A stretch of 11,316 bases of DNA, from the NCBI GenBank assembly GCA_003156795.1, contig PMHU01000143.1, positions 5,741-17,056 of the forward strand. The letters are read 5' to 3'. Both the position numbers and the translations under genes were made by a program. This DNA comes from Acidimicrobiaceae bacterium (GTDB taxonomy: Bacteria; Actinomycetota; Acidimicrobiia; Acidimicrobiales; Palsa-688). This document shows, in pieces, positions 1-6,037 of the stretch. The notes under the pieces were generated by a model. The model saw only the letters and a program-made list of their open reading frames with translations. It did not search any database and was not told the DNA's origin. Position 1 is the stretch's first letter; each line of letters begins with the position of its first letter.

Positions 1-500
1 ATGGTCATGTACTGGGGAACCTTGGGAGCCACCAGACCCGTCGCGAGCACCACAGCATCGGCGCCAACCTTCCCACCACCGGCCAAGACCAACTGAGGAC
101 CCGGCCCGACGTCGATGTCCACGACTTGGTCTCGGATGGTTTGGAACACGTCCTGACGACCCTGGAGGTTGACCTGTCGATGCAAGGTCTCGGTCAGATA
201 TCGACCGTACAGGCGACGAGGTGCGAAGGAATCGCGACCGCAATCGCTGGCGTTCCCCTCGAGCCAACGAACGAAGTGGTCCGGATCAGCTTCTAAGGCG
301 CTCATGTAATGCGCTTGCACGTTGAGCAGGTGACGGTAGCTATCGGTGGAGAAGGCGACTCCCTCACCAATCGCTCCGCCGCGCTCAACGAGCACAAGGT
401 GGATGGGCTCGGTCGACGTCTGGGCGAGTATGTGGATGGCCGTGAGCGCGCCGCTAGCCCCGCCTCCGATGATGCCGACCGTCGGAAGAGAGCCGCCCAT
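1..500 (-). CDS. FAD/NAD(P)-binding oxidoreductase, 5' part only (cut by left window edge)
   Basis: Reading from the ATG at 498-500 gives about 166 residues with no stop before the left edge, so only the N-terminal part is visible. Residues 8-17 form a Rossmann nucleotide-binding loop (VGIIGGGASG). An acidic residue at the end of the next strand (LVLVERG) is in the usual place to bind the FAD ribose. The segment HLLNVQAHYMSALEADPDHF resembles the FAD-NAD(P)-binding family (Pfam NAD_binding_9 type), and a second dinucleotide-fold strand (AVVLATG) appears near the visible end. These are predicted cytoplasmic flavoproteins of mostly unknown substrate. The start is well fixed: an in-frame stop lies 15 nt upstream and no other start codon intervenes. 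The gene follows the ABC operon on the same strand after an 81-nt gap that carries repeated CTAGTAAT words, so it may have its own regulated promoter. The substrate cannot be told from the sequence. Confidence 0.85.
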   Translation of the reverse strand, partial: MGGSLPTVGIIGGGASGALTAIHILAQTSTEPIHLVLVERGGAIGEGVAFSTDSYRHLLNVQAHYMSALEADPDHFVRWLEGNASDCGRDSFAPRRLYGRYLTETLHRQVNLQGRQDVFQTIRDQVVDIDVGPGPQLVLAGGGKVGADAVVLATGLVAPKVPQYMT

Positions 501-513
501 TCCACCACTGTAC

Positions 514-549
514 GACTAATGCTAGTAATTCGCTAGTAATAGTAGTAAA
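514..549. promoter_or_regulatory. AT-rich repeat cluster (GCTAGTAAT x2), likely operator/promoter of the FAD gene
   Basis: GCTAGTAAT occurs exactly at 521-529 and again at 532-540, a spacing of 11 nt or about one helical turn. A degenerate copy (AGTAGTAA) follows at 541-548 and a partial one (ACTAAT) precedes at 515-520. The stretch is very AT-rich against a GC-rich background and lies just upstream of the minus-strand FAD gene, where an operator or promoter is expected. On the minus strand TACTAT and similar TAnnnT hexamers could serve as -10 elements. The same CTAGTAAT word recurs in the divergent intergenic region at 4180-4187. The repeats are seen directly; regulatory function is inferred. 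Confidence 0.5.
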
Positions 550-581
550 TATGACTCCGGAGGTCAGAAATCCTTCGTCGC

Positions 582-1343
582 TCAGCCGTCCCGGCGTATC
601 AGGGCAATGGCGCCCGCGGCGGCAACCGCGGCGGCGACCAGCACCATTGTGGCGGCCGCGGCCCACGGCCCGGCCGGGTAGGTCTGGTTCGTCGCCAACT
701 GGGCACCACCGACGATTTGGGTGATCACCGTGCCCGGGCTGGCCCCGACGACCCACGGCTGGAACCGCCCGAGGAGCCCGCCGGCAACGTTGGGCAGAAG
801 CACCGCCGCGGCGACGATCGCGACCGACGCGCTTGGGGACCTGGTAATGATGCCAACGGCGGCTCCGACCGCGGTGACGCTGACCACTACCAGCACGACG
901 CTGACCAGCACGGCCGGATCGCCGAGTGAGTGTTGGCCGGGCGGGGTTACCGCGAGCACACCCAGCAGCGCAGTTGTCGCACAGACGAGCGCGCCCACAC
1001 CCGCAACGGCCGCCACCGCGCCGATCTTGGCTGCGTACAGCACCCCTCGGCGCGGCACTGTCGCCAAGCTCACCACGATCGTCCCCCTGGCGTACTCCCC
1101 CGCGGCGAACGTCGCACCCCAGACGCCGTAGGCCAGCAGGCCGACTATGGCGCCTGTAGCCGCTCCGGTGGTGAGGGTGTCCGCTGCGTCCAGCCTCCCG
1201 GTGGCCGCGACCAGCAGCGAGGTCAACGGCATCGCGGCCGTCGCGATAATCGCGCCGATCCATAGCCCCCGAACGGTGGCGATCTTCAACAGCTCGGCGT
1301 GCCACGCCAGCCTCAAGACCCACCCACGATGCGGAGGTAACAC
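582..1343 (-). CDS. ABC-2-type transporter permease subunit
   Basis: This is a 253-residue, very hydrophobic protein with about six membrane segments at roughly residues 27-47, 61-81, 104-131, 143-166, 170-191 and 227-249. The motif EYARGT (83-88), just after the second segment, matches the conserved cytoplasmic E..GT element of actinobacterial ABC-2-type permeases. The gene overlaps the end of the preceding ABC ATPase gene by about 31 nt, and the pair should form one exporter in the cytoplasmic membrane. The start is uncertain. The GTG at 1341-1343 is the first start after an in-frame stop, but the only purine-rich SD (GGAGGA) abuts it directly, so translation may depend on re-initiation from the ATPase gene. 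It is the last gene of the four-gene operon. Cargo is unknown; the surface-protein genes in the operon suggest an envelope-related substrate, which is inference. Confidence 0.85.
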   Translation of the reverse strand: MLPPHRGWVLRLAWHAELLKIATVRGLWIGAIIATAAMPLTSLLVAATGRLDAADTLTTGAATGAIVGLLAYGVWGATFAAGEYARGTIVVSLATVPRRGVLYAAKIGAVAAVAGVGALVCATTALLGVLAVTPPGQHSLGDPAVLVSVVLVVVSVTAVGAAVGIITRSPSASVAIVAAAVLLPNVAGGLLGRFQPWVVGASPGTVITQIVGGAQLATNQTYPAGPWAAAATMVLVAAAVAAAGAIALIRRDG

Positions 1344-2107
1344 TCCTCCAGAGAAACGCGCCCTTCAGCGCCCGGGAAACCCCCGACGAAGTCGGCGAGA
1401 GTAGACGCGGCCCGAATCTTGCCGCCGGCCAGGATGACGACGTCGTCGCATATGGGCTCGATCTCCGAGATGAGGTTGCTGGACACCAGCACCGTGCGTC
1501 CGGCCTCGGCCAGGGCGCGCAGGACCACGCGCAGCCATCGGATCGCGGCCGCATCTAGCCCGTTGTGCGGCTCGTCGAGGATGACGACGGCCGGATCGCC
1601 GATGAGGGCGGTGGCCAGCCCGAGCCGTTGGCGCATGCCCAACGACATGTGGCTCACCGGCAGGTCCGCAATGTCGGCGATGCCCACGAGTTCGAGCGCG
1701 TGCGGCACCGAGCTACGAGGCAGCCCGTTGCTGGCAGCAACAATGGCCAGATGTCCGCGGGCGTTGCGGCGCGGGTGGGCGGCGTCAGGCGTGAGAAAGG
1801 CACCGACCACCTGTACAGGTCGCCGGTGCTCGCGGAAGGGTCGCCCGCCGATGGTCGCCCGCCCTGACGAGAGGTGGTCGACGCCAAGGATGGCCCGGAG
1901 AACAGTGGACTTTCCGGCCCCGTTGGGACCGAGCAACGCCGTCACCCGCCCACTCCGGGCCGTAAATGAGATCCGGTCGAGCACCTTGACACCGTCGATG
2001 ACCTTTGTGGCATCCTCCACGACGATGGCCGCGGCCACCCGATCACCGGCAGGCGCAGGGATCATCCGGGCTCGAACCCGCCCGGACGGACCGAGCGCCA
2101 GGTCCAT
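1313..2107 (-). CDS. ABC transporter ATP-binding protein with His-to-Asn change in the H-loop
   Basis: Read from ATG 2105-2107 this is a 264-residue nucleotide-binding subunit. Walker A is GPNGAGKST (60-68), the Q-loop region is VGAFLTPDAAHPRRNARGHL (101-120), the signature is SLGMRQR (155-161), and Walker B plus catalytic Glu is VVILDE (174-179) followed by NGLD. This layout matches actinobacterial ABC-2 exporter ATPases that pair with a separate permease, encoded immediately downstream. One residue is odd: the switch-loop segment reads VLVSSNLISE, with Asn211 (codon AAC) where this family normally has His. The catalytic Glu is intact, so hydrolysis may be altered rather than lost. The start was chosen because it lies 2 nt after the stop of the lipoprotein gene, which fits translational coupling. 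The frame is open to 2212 but that would overlap the lipoprotein gene. The ATG at 2063-2065 is an alternative. No strong SD is seen at either. Confidence 0.88.
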   Translation of the reverse strand: MDLALGPSGRVRARMIPAPAGDRVAAAIVVEDATKVIDGVKVLDRISFTARSGRVTALLGPNGAGKSTVLRAILGVDHLSSGRATIGGRPFREHRRPVQVVGAFLTPDAAHPRRNARGHLAIVAASNGLPRSSVPHALELVGIADIADLPVSHMSLGMRQRLGLATALIGDPAVVILDEPHNGLDAAAIRWLRVVLRALAEAGRTVLVSSNLISEIEPICDDVVILAGGKIRAASTLADFVGGFPGAEGRVSLEECYLRIVGGS

Positions 2108-2109
2108 GC

Positions 2110-2937
2110 TCACGCGCCGGCTGGAGCCGGGCCGGACGGTTTGAACACGCCCTGAAGATGCCAGAAGCCAGTGAAGCCGTTGAACGGCCCTCCGACTATC
2201 AGACTCGTCCACTCGAGGACGAACGCGCCGGTGTCGGGGTCGAAGGTTCCGGTTGCATCAGCCCCGCTAACGGTCGGCTTCGCCTCCGACTCCAGCCACT
2301 GCTGCGAAACCCAGTCCCAGACTCGCTCGGCCTGCGCCTGGCCCAAAGCCTTCGCACCGGTGCTAAGCACCGGCTTGGGCGCGCCCTGGTTGAAGTTCTG
2401 ATTGTTCCACGACGCCGCCCACGACGATAGGTCCGCAGTGAGCTTCCCGTCCTTCAACCACACCGTCGGCGGGGCAACCTGGGTGCGGGTCTGTGGGTCG
2501 ACCTTGTTGGTCGAGATACTGAACTTGACGCCGAAGAACTTCGTAGGCGTCGTGATCGCGTCAGCAAGCGAGTTGCCCTCTGCATCGAACGCCGGTGTCG
2601 GCTGCGACTCGTATCCGCCCGTGCGCAAGCCTGCCGAGGTCCCAGGCTGGAGGAGCGTAGCCAGCCCACCGTCGGCGGGAGAGTCCGCGTTCCTCATGTA
2701 AGGGCCGCTCGTCGGGTTCCCGCCGGGTTGCAGCATCCGAAACCAGGTGCCGGTTAGCTGATCGCCTACCGCCGTCCCTGGAGCGAGCCGGAAGAGGCCA
2801 ACAAGCTCCCGTCCCGCCCCTGCCGAGACGGTGCTGGCCGCCGTTTTGTTGGTCGAACACGCGACTGCCGTGGTCAAAACGAGGACCGTAGCGGCCATGA
2901 TCCCTGCGCGCGCCGAATGCCCGTGGGTGCCGTTCAT
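2110..2937 (-). CDS. Lipoprotein carrying the window's three-copy unrecognised surface domain
   Basis: This 275-residue protein has an N-terminal export signal (about 1-26) ending in a lipobox-like TAVAC, with Cys27 as the predicted lipidated residue, so it should sit on the outer face of the membrane. Residues about 45-266 form the domain also present in the genes at 4231 and 4936. Shared landmarks are WFRMLQPGG, LQPGTSAGL, PTPAFDAEGNSLA, FFGVKFSISTN.VDPQT, WNNQNFNQGAPKP and EWTSLIVGGPFNGFTGFWHL. Unlike the two paralogues it has an extra segment of about 35 residues (190-224, Trp/Gln/Glu-rich) and lacks their two conserved cysteines. The start is well supported: AAAGGAG lies 5 nt upstream, and the ATG overlaps the stop of the previous gene as ATGA. 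The ABC ATPase gene starts 2 nt after its stop, so it may act as an accessory or sensor lipoprotein for that transporter (inference). I do not recognise the family and give no function. Confidence 0.85.
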   Translation of the reverse strand: MNGTHGHSARAGIMAATVLVLTTAVACSTNKTAASTVSAGAGRELVGLFRLAPGTAVGDQLTGTWFRMLQPGGNPTSGPYMRNADSPADGGLATLLQPGTSAGLRTGGYESQPTPAFDAEGNSLADAITTPTKFFGVKFSISTNKVDPQTRTQVAPPTVWLKDGKLTADLSSWAASWNNQNFNQGAPKPVLSTGAKALGQAQAERVWDWVSQQWLESEAKPTVSGADATGTFDPDTGAFVLEWTSLIVGGPFNGFTGFWHLQGVFKPSGPAPAGA

Positions 2938-4136
2938 CGGATCTCCTTTCCGCGGCGCGGCGTCGCCGCGACCGAAAGTCCGGCGCTGGTAACCCCAGCG
3001 CCCACCAACAGCCACGGGAACGCCGAGAGACCGGATACCCCGAGAGCGTGAGTGAACGCGTCGAGGTTCCCGAGCGCGTCGAAATTGCCGATATTGTTCT
3101 CGATCACTCCAACCAGACTTGCCAGGTCGGACGAGACCAGAGGCCAGTCGTCCACCAACGCAGCCACATCGGCCGCGGCGACGCCGTGTTGTGGGACGCT
3201 GCGAAAGCTCGTGTCGAGCTCGCCGACCGCTTCGACGAGCACGACGAAGTCACTTTGTAATTGCCGGACCTCGCCGGGCCTCATCACAGGAGCAAGCGAC
3301 TGCAACATCCGATGGCCCGCCGCGGCGCCTCCGTAAAGGCCGCTCATTAAAGGGGAGGCTACGAGCGCAGCCGAGGTCAGTACCAAGAGCCCCGCGGCAG
3401 CCCTGGCGCGGCTGGCGCGGCCCTCGAGTAGCATGCACCCGCCGTAGATGGCCACGACGCCGCCCGCGACGATCAGGAAAGGGATCCGGTCGAACCCGCC
3501 GATATCGGCGACCCGCCGGTAGTCCGGCTCAGCCGCCGTCACCAAATCGAGGAGACCCGAAGCGCGATTCTGAATGGCCGTCGACTGGCTTCGATAGTCG
3601 TCCAGGAGCGGGAATCGGCCGGTGGCGACGTCCTCCTGGCGGTAGATGGCATCGACGCCTGATGTGCCGCGCTGCAAGGTCCCGAGGTCGGCGCGGTATC
3701 GAGAAAGGGCGCTGGTCTCCATGTACGGGGCGAACTGATCGATCATCTGGTTGCCTGCCGCGACCTTGGCGAACAGGCCACTCACGATAGGTCCGACCGC
3801 AAGGAGGACCCCGAGCGCGAGCAGCACGAGTGCCGGCACCTTCGGCCGCCGCATCGGCGTGGCCAAGGTCTTGGTGACGGGTAGTGCGGGCGGGAGGTCG
3901 AGCGCGACCAACGGGCTTTCTGGCGCGATCCAACCAGGCTCCGACGACGACGATAAAAATGGTGGGGGAGTCGGGCGAAATGGCGGGGACGCCGGGTTGC
4001 TCGACCGCGTTGCGACGGCCCTGGAGACCGGCGGTGCGGGCGGCAGATCGAGCGCGACCAACACCGGGGCCGACACAGTTACATCAAGGGTCGGCCCCAA
4101 CTCAAGGGGTGACGATTTCTTTGCCGATCCGGTCAT
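2934..4136 (-). CDS. 4-TM membrane protein made of a duplicated two-TM module, with proline-rich N-terminus
   Basis: Read from ATG 4134-4136 this gives 400 residues. A polar, proline-rich N-terminal region of about 95 residues contains two near-copies of LVALDLPPAxPV (about 25-43 and 75-93). Two similar halves follow. Half 1 has a TM at about 100-122, a helical loop of about 95 residues, and a TM at about 218-237. Half 2 has a TM at about 246-269, a similar loop, and a TM at about 370-392. Both halves share SGL....AAG..M.....AP.M after the first TM, a clear internal duplication. With both termini inside, the two loops would face outside. I do not recognise the family. It is the first gene of the minus-strand operon and overlaps the lipoprotein gene by ATGA. 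The start is uncertain: the frame stays open to a TTG at 4178, which would place coding sequence in the divergent promoter region. No strong SD is seen at 4136. Confidence 0.75.
   Translation of the reverse strand: MTGSAKKSSPLELGPTLDVTVSAPVLVALDLPPAPPVSRAVATRSSNPASPPFRPTPPPFLSSSSEPGWIAPESPLVALDLPPALPVTKTLATPMRRPKVPALVLLALGVLLAVGPIVSGLFAKVAAGNQMIDQFAPYMETSALSRYRADLGTLQRGTSGVDAIYRQEDVATGRFPLLDDYRSQSTAIQNRASGLLDLVTAAEPDYRRVADIGGFDRIPFLIVAGGVVAIYGGCMLLEGRASRARAAAGLLVLTSAALVASPLMSGLYGGAAAGHRMLQSLAPVMRPGEVRQLQSDFVVLVEAVGELDTSFRSVPQHGVAAADVAALVDDWPLVSSDLASLVGVIENNIGNFDALGNLDAFTHALGVSGLSAFPWLLVGAGVTSAGLSVAATPRRGKEIR
2943..2949 (-). promoter_or_regulatory. Ribosome binding site of the lipoprotein gene
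   Basis: On the minus strand AAAGGAG lies 5 nt before the ATG at 2935-2937. It decides the start in favour of this ATG over the longer frame that opens at 3015. The site lies within the last codons of the upstream membrane-protein gene. Confidence 0.8.
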
Positions 4137-4143
4137 ACGTCGC

Positions 4144-4211
4144 TTGACACTGAACCCCTTCAACGGTAACACTACCAAACTAGTAATCTAGTATCTTAAT
4201 AGCAACACTAG
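4144..4211. promoter_or_regulatory. Divergent promoter/operator region with CTAG-centred repeats
   Basis: This AT-rich stretch separates the two operons that encode the paralogous surface proteins. CTAGTAAT at 4180-4187 is followed directly by CTAGTATC at 4188-4195, with another CTAG at 4208-4211. For the plus-strand operon, TTGACA (4144-4149) lies 17 nt before TAACAC (4167-4172), an imperfect but possible -35/-10 pair that would put the transcription start at the repeats. On the minus strand, TAAGAT (4198-4193) could be a -10 for the membrane-protein operon. The exact CTAGTAAT word also occurs twice at 522-540. One repressor or activator binding all these sites is plausible but inferred; no regulator gene is in the window. 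Confidence 0.5.
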
Positions 4212-4213
4212 AG

Positions 4214-4222
4214 AAAAGGGAG
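4214..4222 (+). promoter_or_regulatory. Ribosome binding site of the secreted-protein gene
   Basis: AAAAGGGAG lies 8 nt before the ATG at 4231, an ideal spacing. It selects this ATG over the out-of-frame ATG at 4223. Confidence 0.8.
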
Positions 4223-4230
4223 ATGGTCGT

Positions 4231-4923
4231 ATGAGAGGCAACACGGCTCTGATCGCCCGGGCAGGCGCGGTCGCGACCGCCGCCGGTTTGGCGGGTTTGC
4301 TTCTATTTCCGGTAGCAGCTTCAGCGGGCCCAGGAGTCAAGCTGAAGGGGGTGTTCGGGATCGCTGCTGGGCAGTGCACCGCTTCCGCGGGGGTGACTAG
4401 TGGATCGTACTTCCGAATGATCGAACCGGGCACCCCCACGACCTACCTCGCGAACTCCTCGTCGCCGTGCGGAGATCAGACCTACACGCCGCTGGCACCG
4501 GGGACCTCCGGCGGGCTGTCCACCACGGGATTCCAGCCCAACCCCAGCCCAGAGTTCGACTCCTCCGGCAACGGGCTGGCCAACTTGATCACCCAGCCGG
4601 CGGGCTTCTTCGGGGTCAACTTCGCGGAGTCGACCAATGCCACGGACCCGCAGACCGGGCTGACGGCCAAGAAGCCGAAGATCATCGACACCAACGGCGT
4701 CCTATCGGGCAAGCTGTCCTCTTGGAGCGTTGGTTGGAACAACACCAACTTCAACCAGGGAGCTCCGAGTCTTTCCGGTGGCACGTATACCGGCCCTACG
4801 GGTACCTACAAGGCCAAATCGGGGAAGTACACGCTCACGTGGACCAGCGAGATCTCCGGTGGCCCCTTCAACGACTTCACGGGCGAGTGGTACCTCACGG
4901 GGAAGTTCAAAGCAGCGTCGTGA
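4231..4923 (+). CDS. Secreted protein consisting of a signal peptide plus the three-copy unrecognised domain
   Basis: This is a 230-residue protein. Residues 1-32 form a classic Sec signal peptide: Arg-containing start, hydrophobic core (AGLAGLLLFPVAA) and predicted cleavage after ASA at position 32. The rest (about 37-227) is almost only the shared domain: SYFRMIEPG (59-67), LAPGTSGGLST (88-98), PEFDSSGNGLA (107-117), FFGVNFAESTNATDPQTG (126-143), WNNTNFNQGAP (169-179) and LTWTSEISGGPFNDFTGEW (202-220). There is no lipobox, C-terminal TM or sorting motif, so it should be released or held non-covalently. Cys49 and Cys80 align with Cys98 and Cys129 of the next protein and could form a disulfide. 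It is the most minimal of the three copies. The start is fixed by a strong SD. It is followed 12 nt later by the wall-anchored paralogue and is the first gene of the plus-strand operon. The function is unknown and no enzyme motif is recognised. Confidence 0.85.
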   Translation: MRGNTALIARAGAVATAAGLAGLLLFPVAASAGPGVKLKGVFGIAAGQCTASAGVTSGSYFRMIEPGTPTTYLANSSSPCGDQTYTPLAPGTSGGLSTTGFQPNPSPEFDSSGNGLANLITQPAGFFGVNFAESTNATDPQTGLTAKKPKIIDTNGVLSGKLSSWSVGWNNTNFNQGAPSLSGGTYTGPTGTYKAKSGKYTLTWTSEISGGPFNDFTGEWYLTGKFKAAS

Positions 4924-4935
4924 CACCTGGCCTCC

Positions 4936-6033
4936 TTGGACACGACTGAAAGGTTCGCTGGTGCCGCTTTGAGGAAACTGGGAGTGGTTGTGATCGCCAT
5001 GGTCGCCTGGGGCGGGTTCGCCCCAGCGGCCGGCGCCATCCAGCTGCAGGCAAGCACTACCGTCAGCCAGGCGAGCACGACGACCTCTGCTCCGCCTGTC
5101 GTCGCGCCGCGGCACCACCCCCATCTGAAATCGCGGCACCACGCCCATCTGACATCGTCGCCGCCCACGGCTACGGCCGCCACGGAGTCCCCTTTGATCG
5201 GGGTCTTCGCCATTACCGCGGGCAGCTGCTCCAGCGGTACGGCCACCGGAACGTACTTCCGGATGATCCAGCCCGGTGGAACACTGAGTGGACCATTTCT
5301 GAGCAACGCGAACTCGACGTGTGCGATCAACACCTACACGCTCTTGTCTCCGGGAACTGCCGGTGGTCTCTCGACCGCCGCCTACCAGCCCAATCCCACT
5401 CCGCCGTTCGATAGCAGCGGCAACGGCAGGGCGGACTCCATCACCCAGCCGCAGAGTTTCTTCGGCGTCAAGTTCTCGCTGTCGACCAACAGCACGGACC
5501 CCCAAACCGGCCTCAGCGCGACCGTCCCGTCGATCTCGAATGCCGGTGGCGCGTTGAGCGGGGACCTTCGAGCGATCAGCGTGGGCTGGAACAAACAGAA
5601 CTTCAACCAAGGATCACCGAAGCCTGGCGGCACCAAACCCGGGTTGACCTCAGGGCCGACGGGCACCTACGACGCCGCCTCCCGGGCCTTCACCCTGACC
5701 TGGACGAGCGCCATAGTGGGCGGGCCTTTCAACAACTTCACGGGGCTCTGGCATTTTCAGGGAACGTTCATCCCGTCGACTTCGACCACGACCACAACGA
5801 CGACCACCCCGACGGGTTCGCACACGGGTGGCTCGACCGCATCGTCGACGGGAGGGACCGGCGCGAGCGGGGCATCAGATGACCCGAGGGGTGTCTCCGC
5901 CGCCGGATTGGCGAACACCGGCACAGACACCGAAAGGCTCCTGCTGGTTGCGCTGGTCATGCTCGCCGCTGGTAGCGGCCTACTCCTGATCCCGAGGCCG
6001 GTCAGGAAGACCTACCGCCGACAGGGGAGTTGA
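4936..6033 (+). CDS. Cell-wall-anchored (LANTG sortase substrate) protein with the three-copy unrecognised domain
   Basis: Read from TTG 4936 this is 365 residues. A signal peptide ends near AAGA at position 34. A Ser/Thr-rich segment contains a histidine-rich tandem repeat (RHHPHLKS/RHHAHLTS, 59-74). The shared domain spans about 86-280 with TYFRMIQPGG, LSPGTAGGLST, FFGVKFSLSTN.TDPQTG, WNKQNFNQGSPKP and LTWTSAIVGGPFNNFTGLW, plus the Cys98/Cys129 pair. A Thr/Ser/Gly-rich linker of about 40 residues follows. The C-terminus has LANTG (325-329), a hydrophobic stretch (334-353) and a basic tail (RPVRKTYRRQ), a textbook sorting signal. LAxTG is the motif associated with class E sortases of high-G+C actinobacteria. 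No sortase gene is in the window. The start is uncertain: no good SD precedes 4936, and TTG 4969 would give a shorter signal beginning MRKLG. A DUF4395 gene begins 4 nt after the stop. Confidence 0.85.
   Translation: MDTTERFAGAALRKLGVVVIAMVAWGGFAPAAGAIQLQASTTVSQASTTTSAPPVVAPRHHPHLKSRHHAHLTSSPPTATAATESPLIGVFAITAGSCSSGTATGTYFRMIQPGGTLSGPFLSNANSTCAINTYTLLSPGTAGGLSTAAYQPNPTPPFDSSGNGRADSITQPQSFFGVKFSLSTNSTDPQTGLSATVPSISNAGGALSGDLRAISVGWNKQNFNQGSPKPGGTKPGLTSGPTGTYDAASRAFTLTWTSAIVGGPFNNFTGLWHFQGTFIPSTSTTTTTTTTPTGSHTGGSTASSTGGTGASGASDDPRGVSAAGLANTGTDTERLLLVALVMLAAGSGLLLIPRPVRKTYRRQGS
5109..5156 (+). repeat. 24-nt tandem duplication encoding a His-rich octapeptide repeat
   Basis: Two 24-nt units, each starting GCGGCACCAC and differing at few positions, begin at 5109 and 5133. 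In frame they encode RHHPHLKS and RHHAHLTS within the low-complexity region between the signal peptide and the domain of the wall-anchored protein. The six histidines in 16 residues could bind metal, but this is only a guess. Confidence 0.7.
6021..6029 (+). promoter_or_regulatory. Ribosome binding site of the DUF4395 gene
   Basis: ACAGGGGAG ends 8 nt before GTG 6038 and lies inside the last codons of the preceding gene. It supports the GTG start and coupled translation. Confidence 0.7.
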
Positions 6034-6037
6034 TCTC

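Noticed and set aside
454..1554. 366-codon minus-strand open frame overlapping the permease and ATPase genes
   Set aside because: Arg/Gly-rich, no recognisable motif, and fully out of frame with two clear ABC genes; a GC-driven shadow frame.
1419..2144. 241-codon plus-strand open frame opposite the ABC ATPase
   Set aside because: Antisense of a gene with Walker A, signature and Walker B motifs; composition is low-complexity with no domain.
582..4136. Classing the ABC operon as a peptide or bacteriocin immunity/export system
   Set aside because: No peptide precursor, modification enzyme, histidine kinase or response regulator is seen beside it, so the cargo was left open.
4137..4178. TTG at 4178 as the start of the 4-TM membrane protein
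   Set aside because: It would extend coding sequence through the AT-rich divergent promoter region, and no SD lies before the TTG; ATG 4136 is preferred but not proven.
4702..5610. 302-codon minus-strand frame opposite the secreted and anchored proteins
   Set aside because: The opposite strand holds two clear paralogues with signal peptides; this frame is Arg/Gly-rich and lacks motifs.
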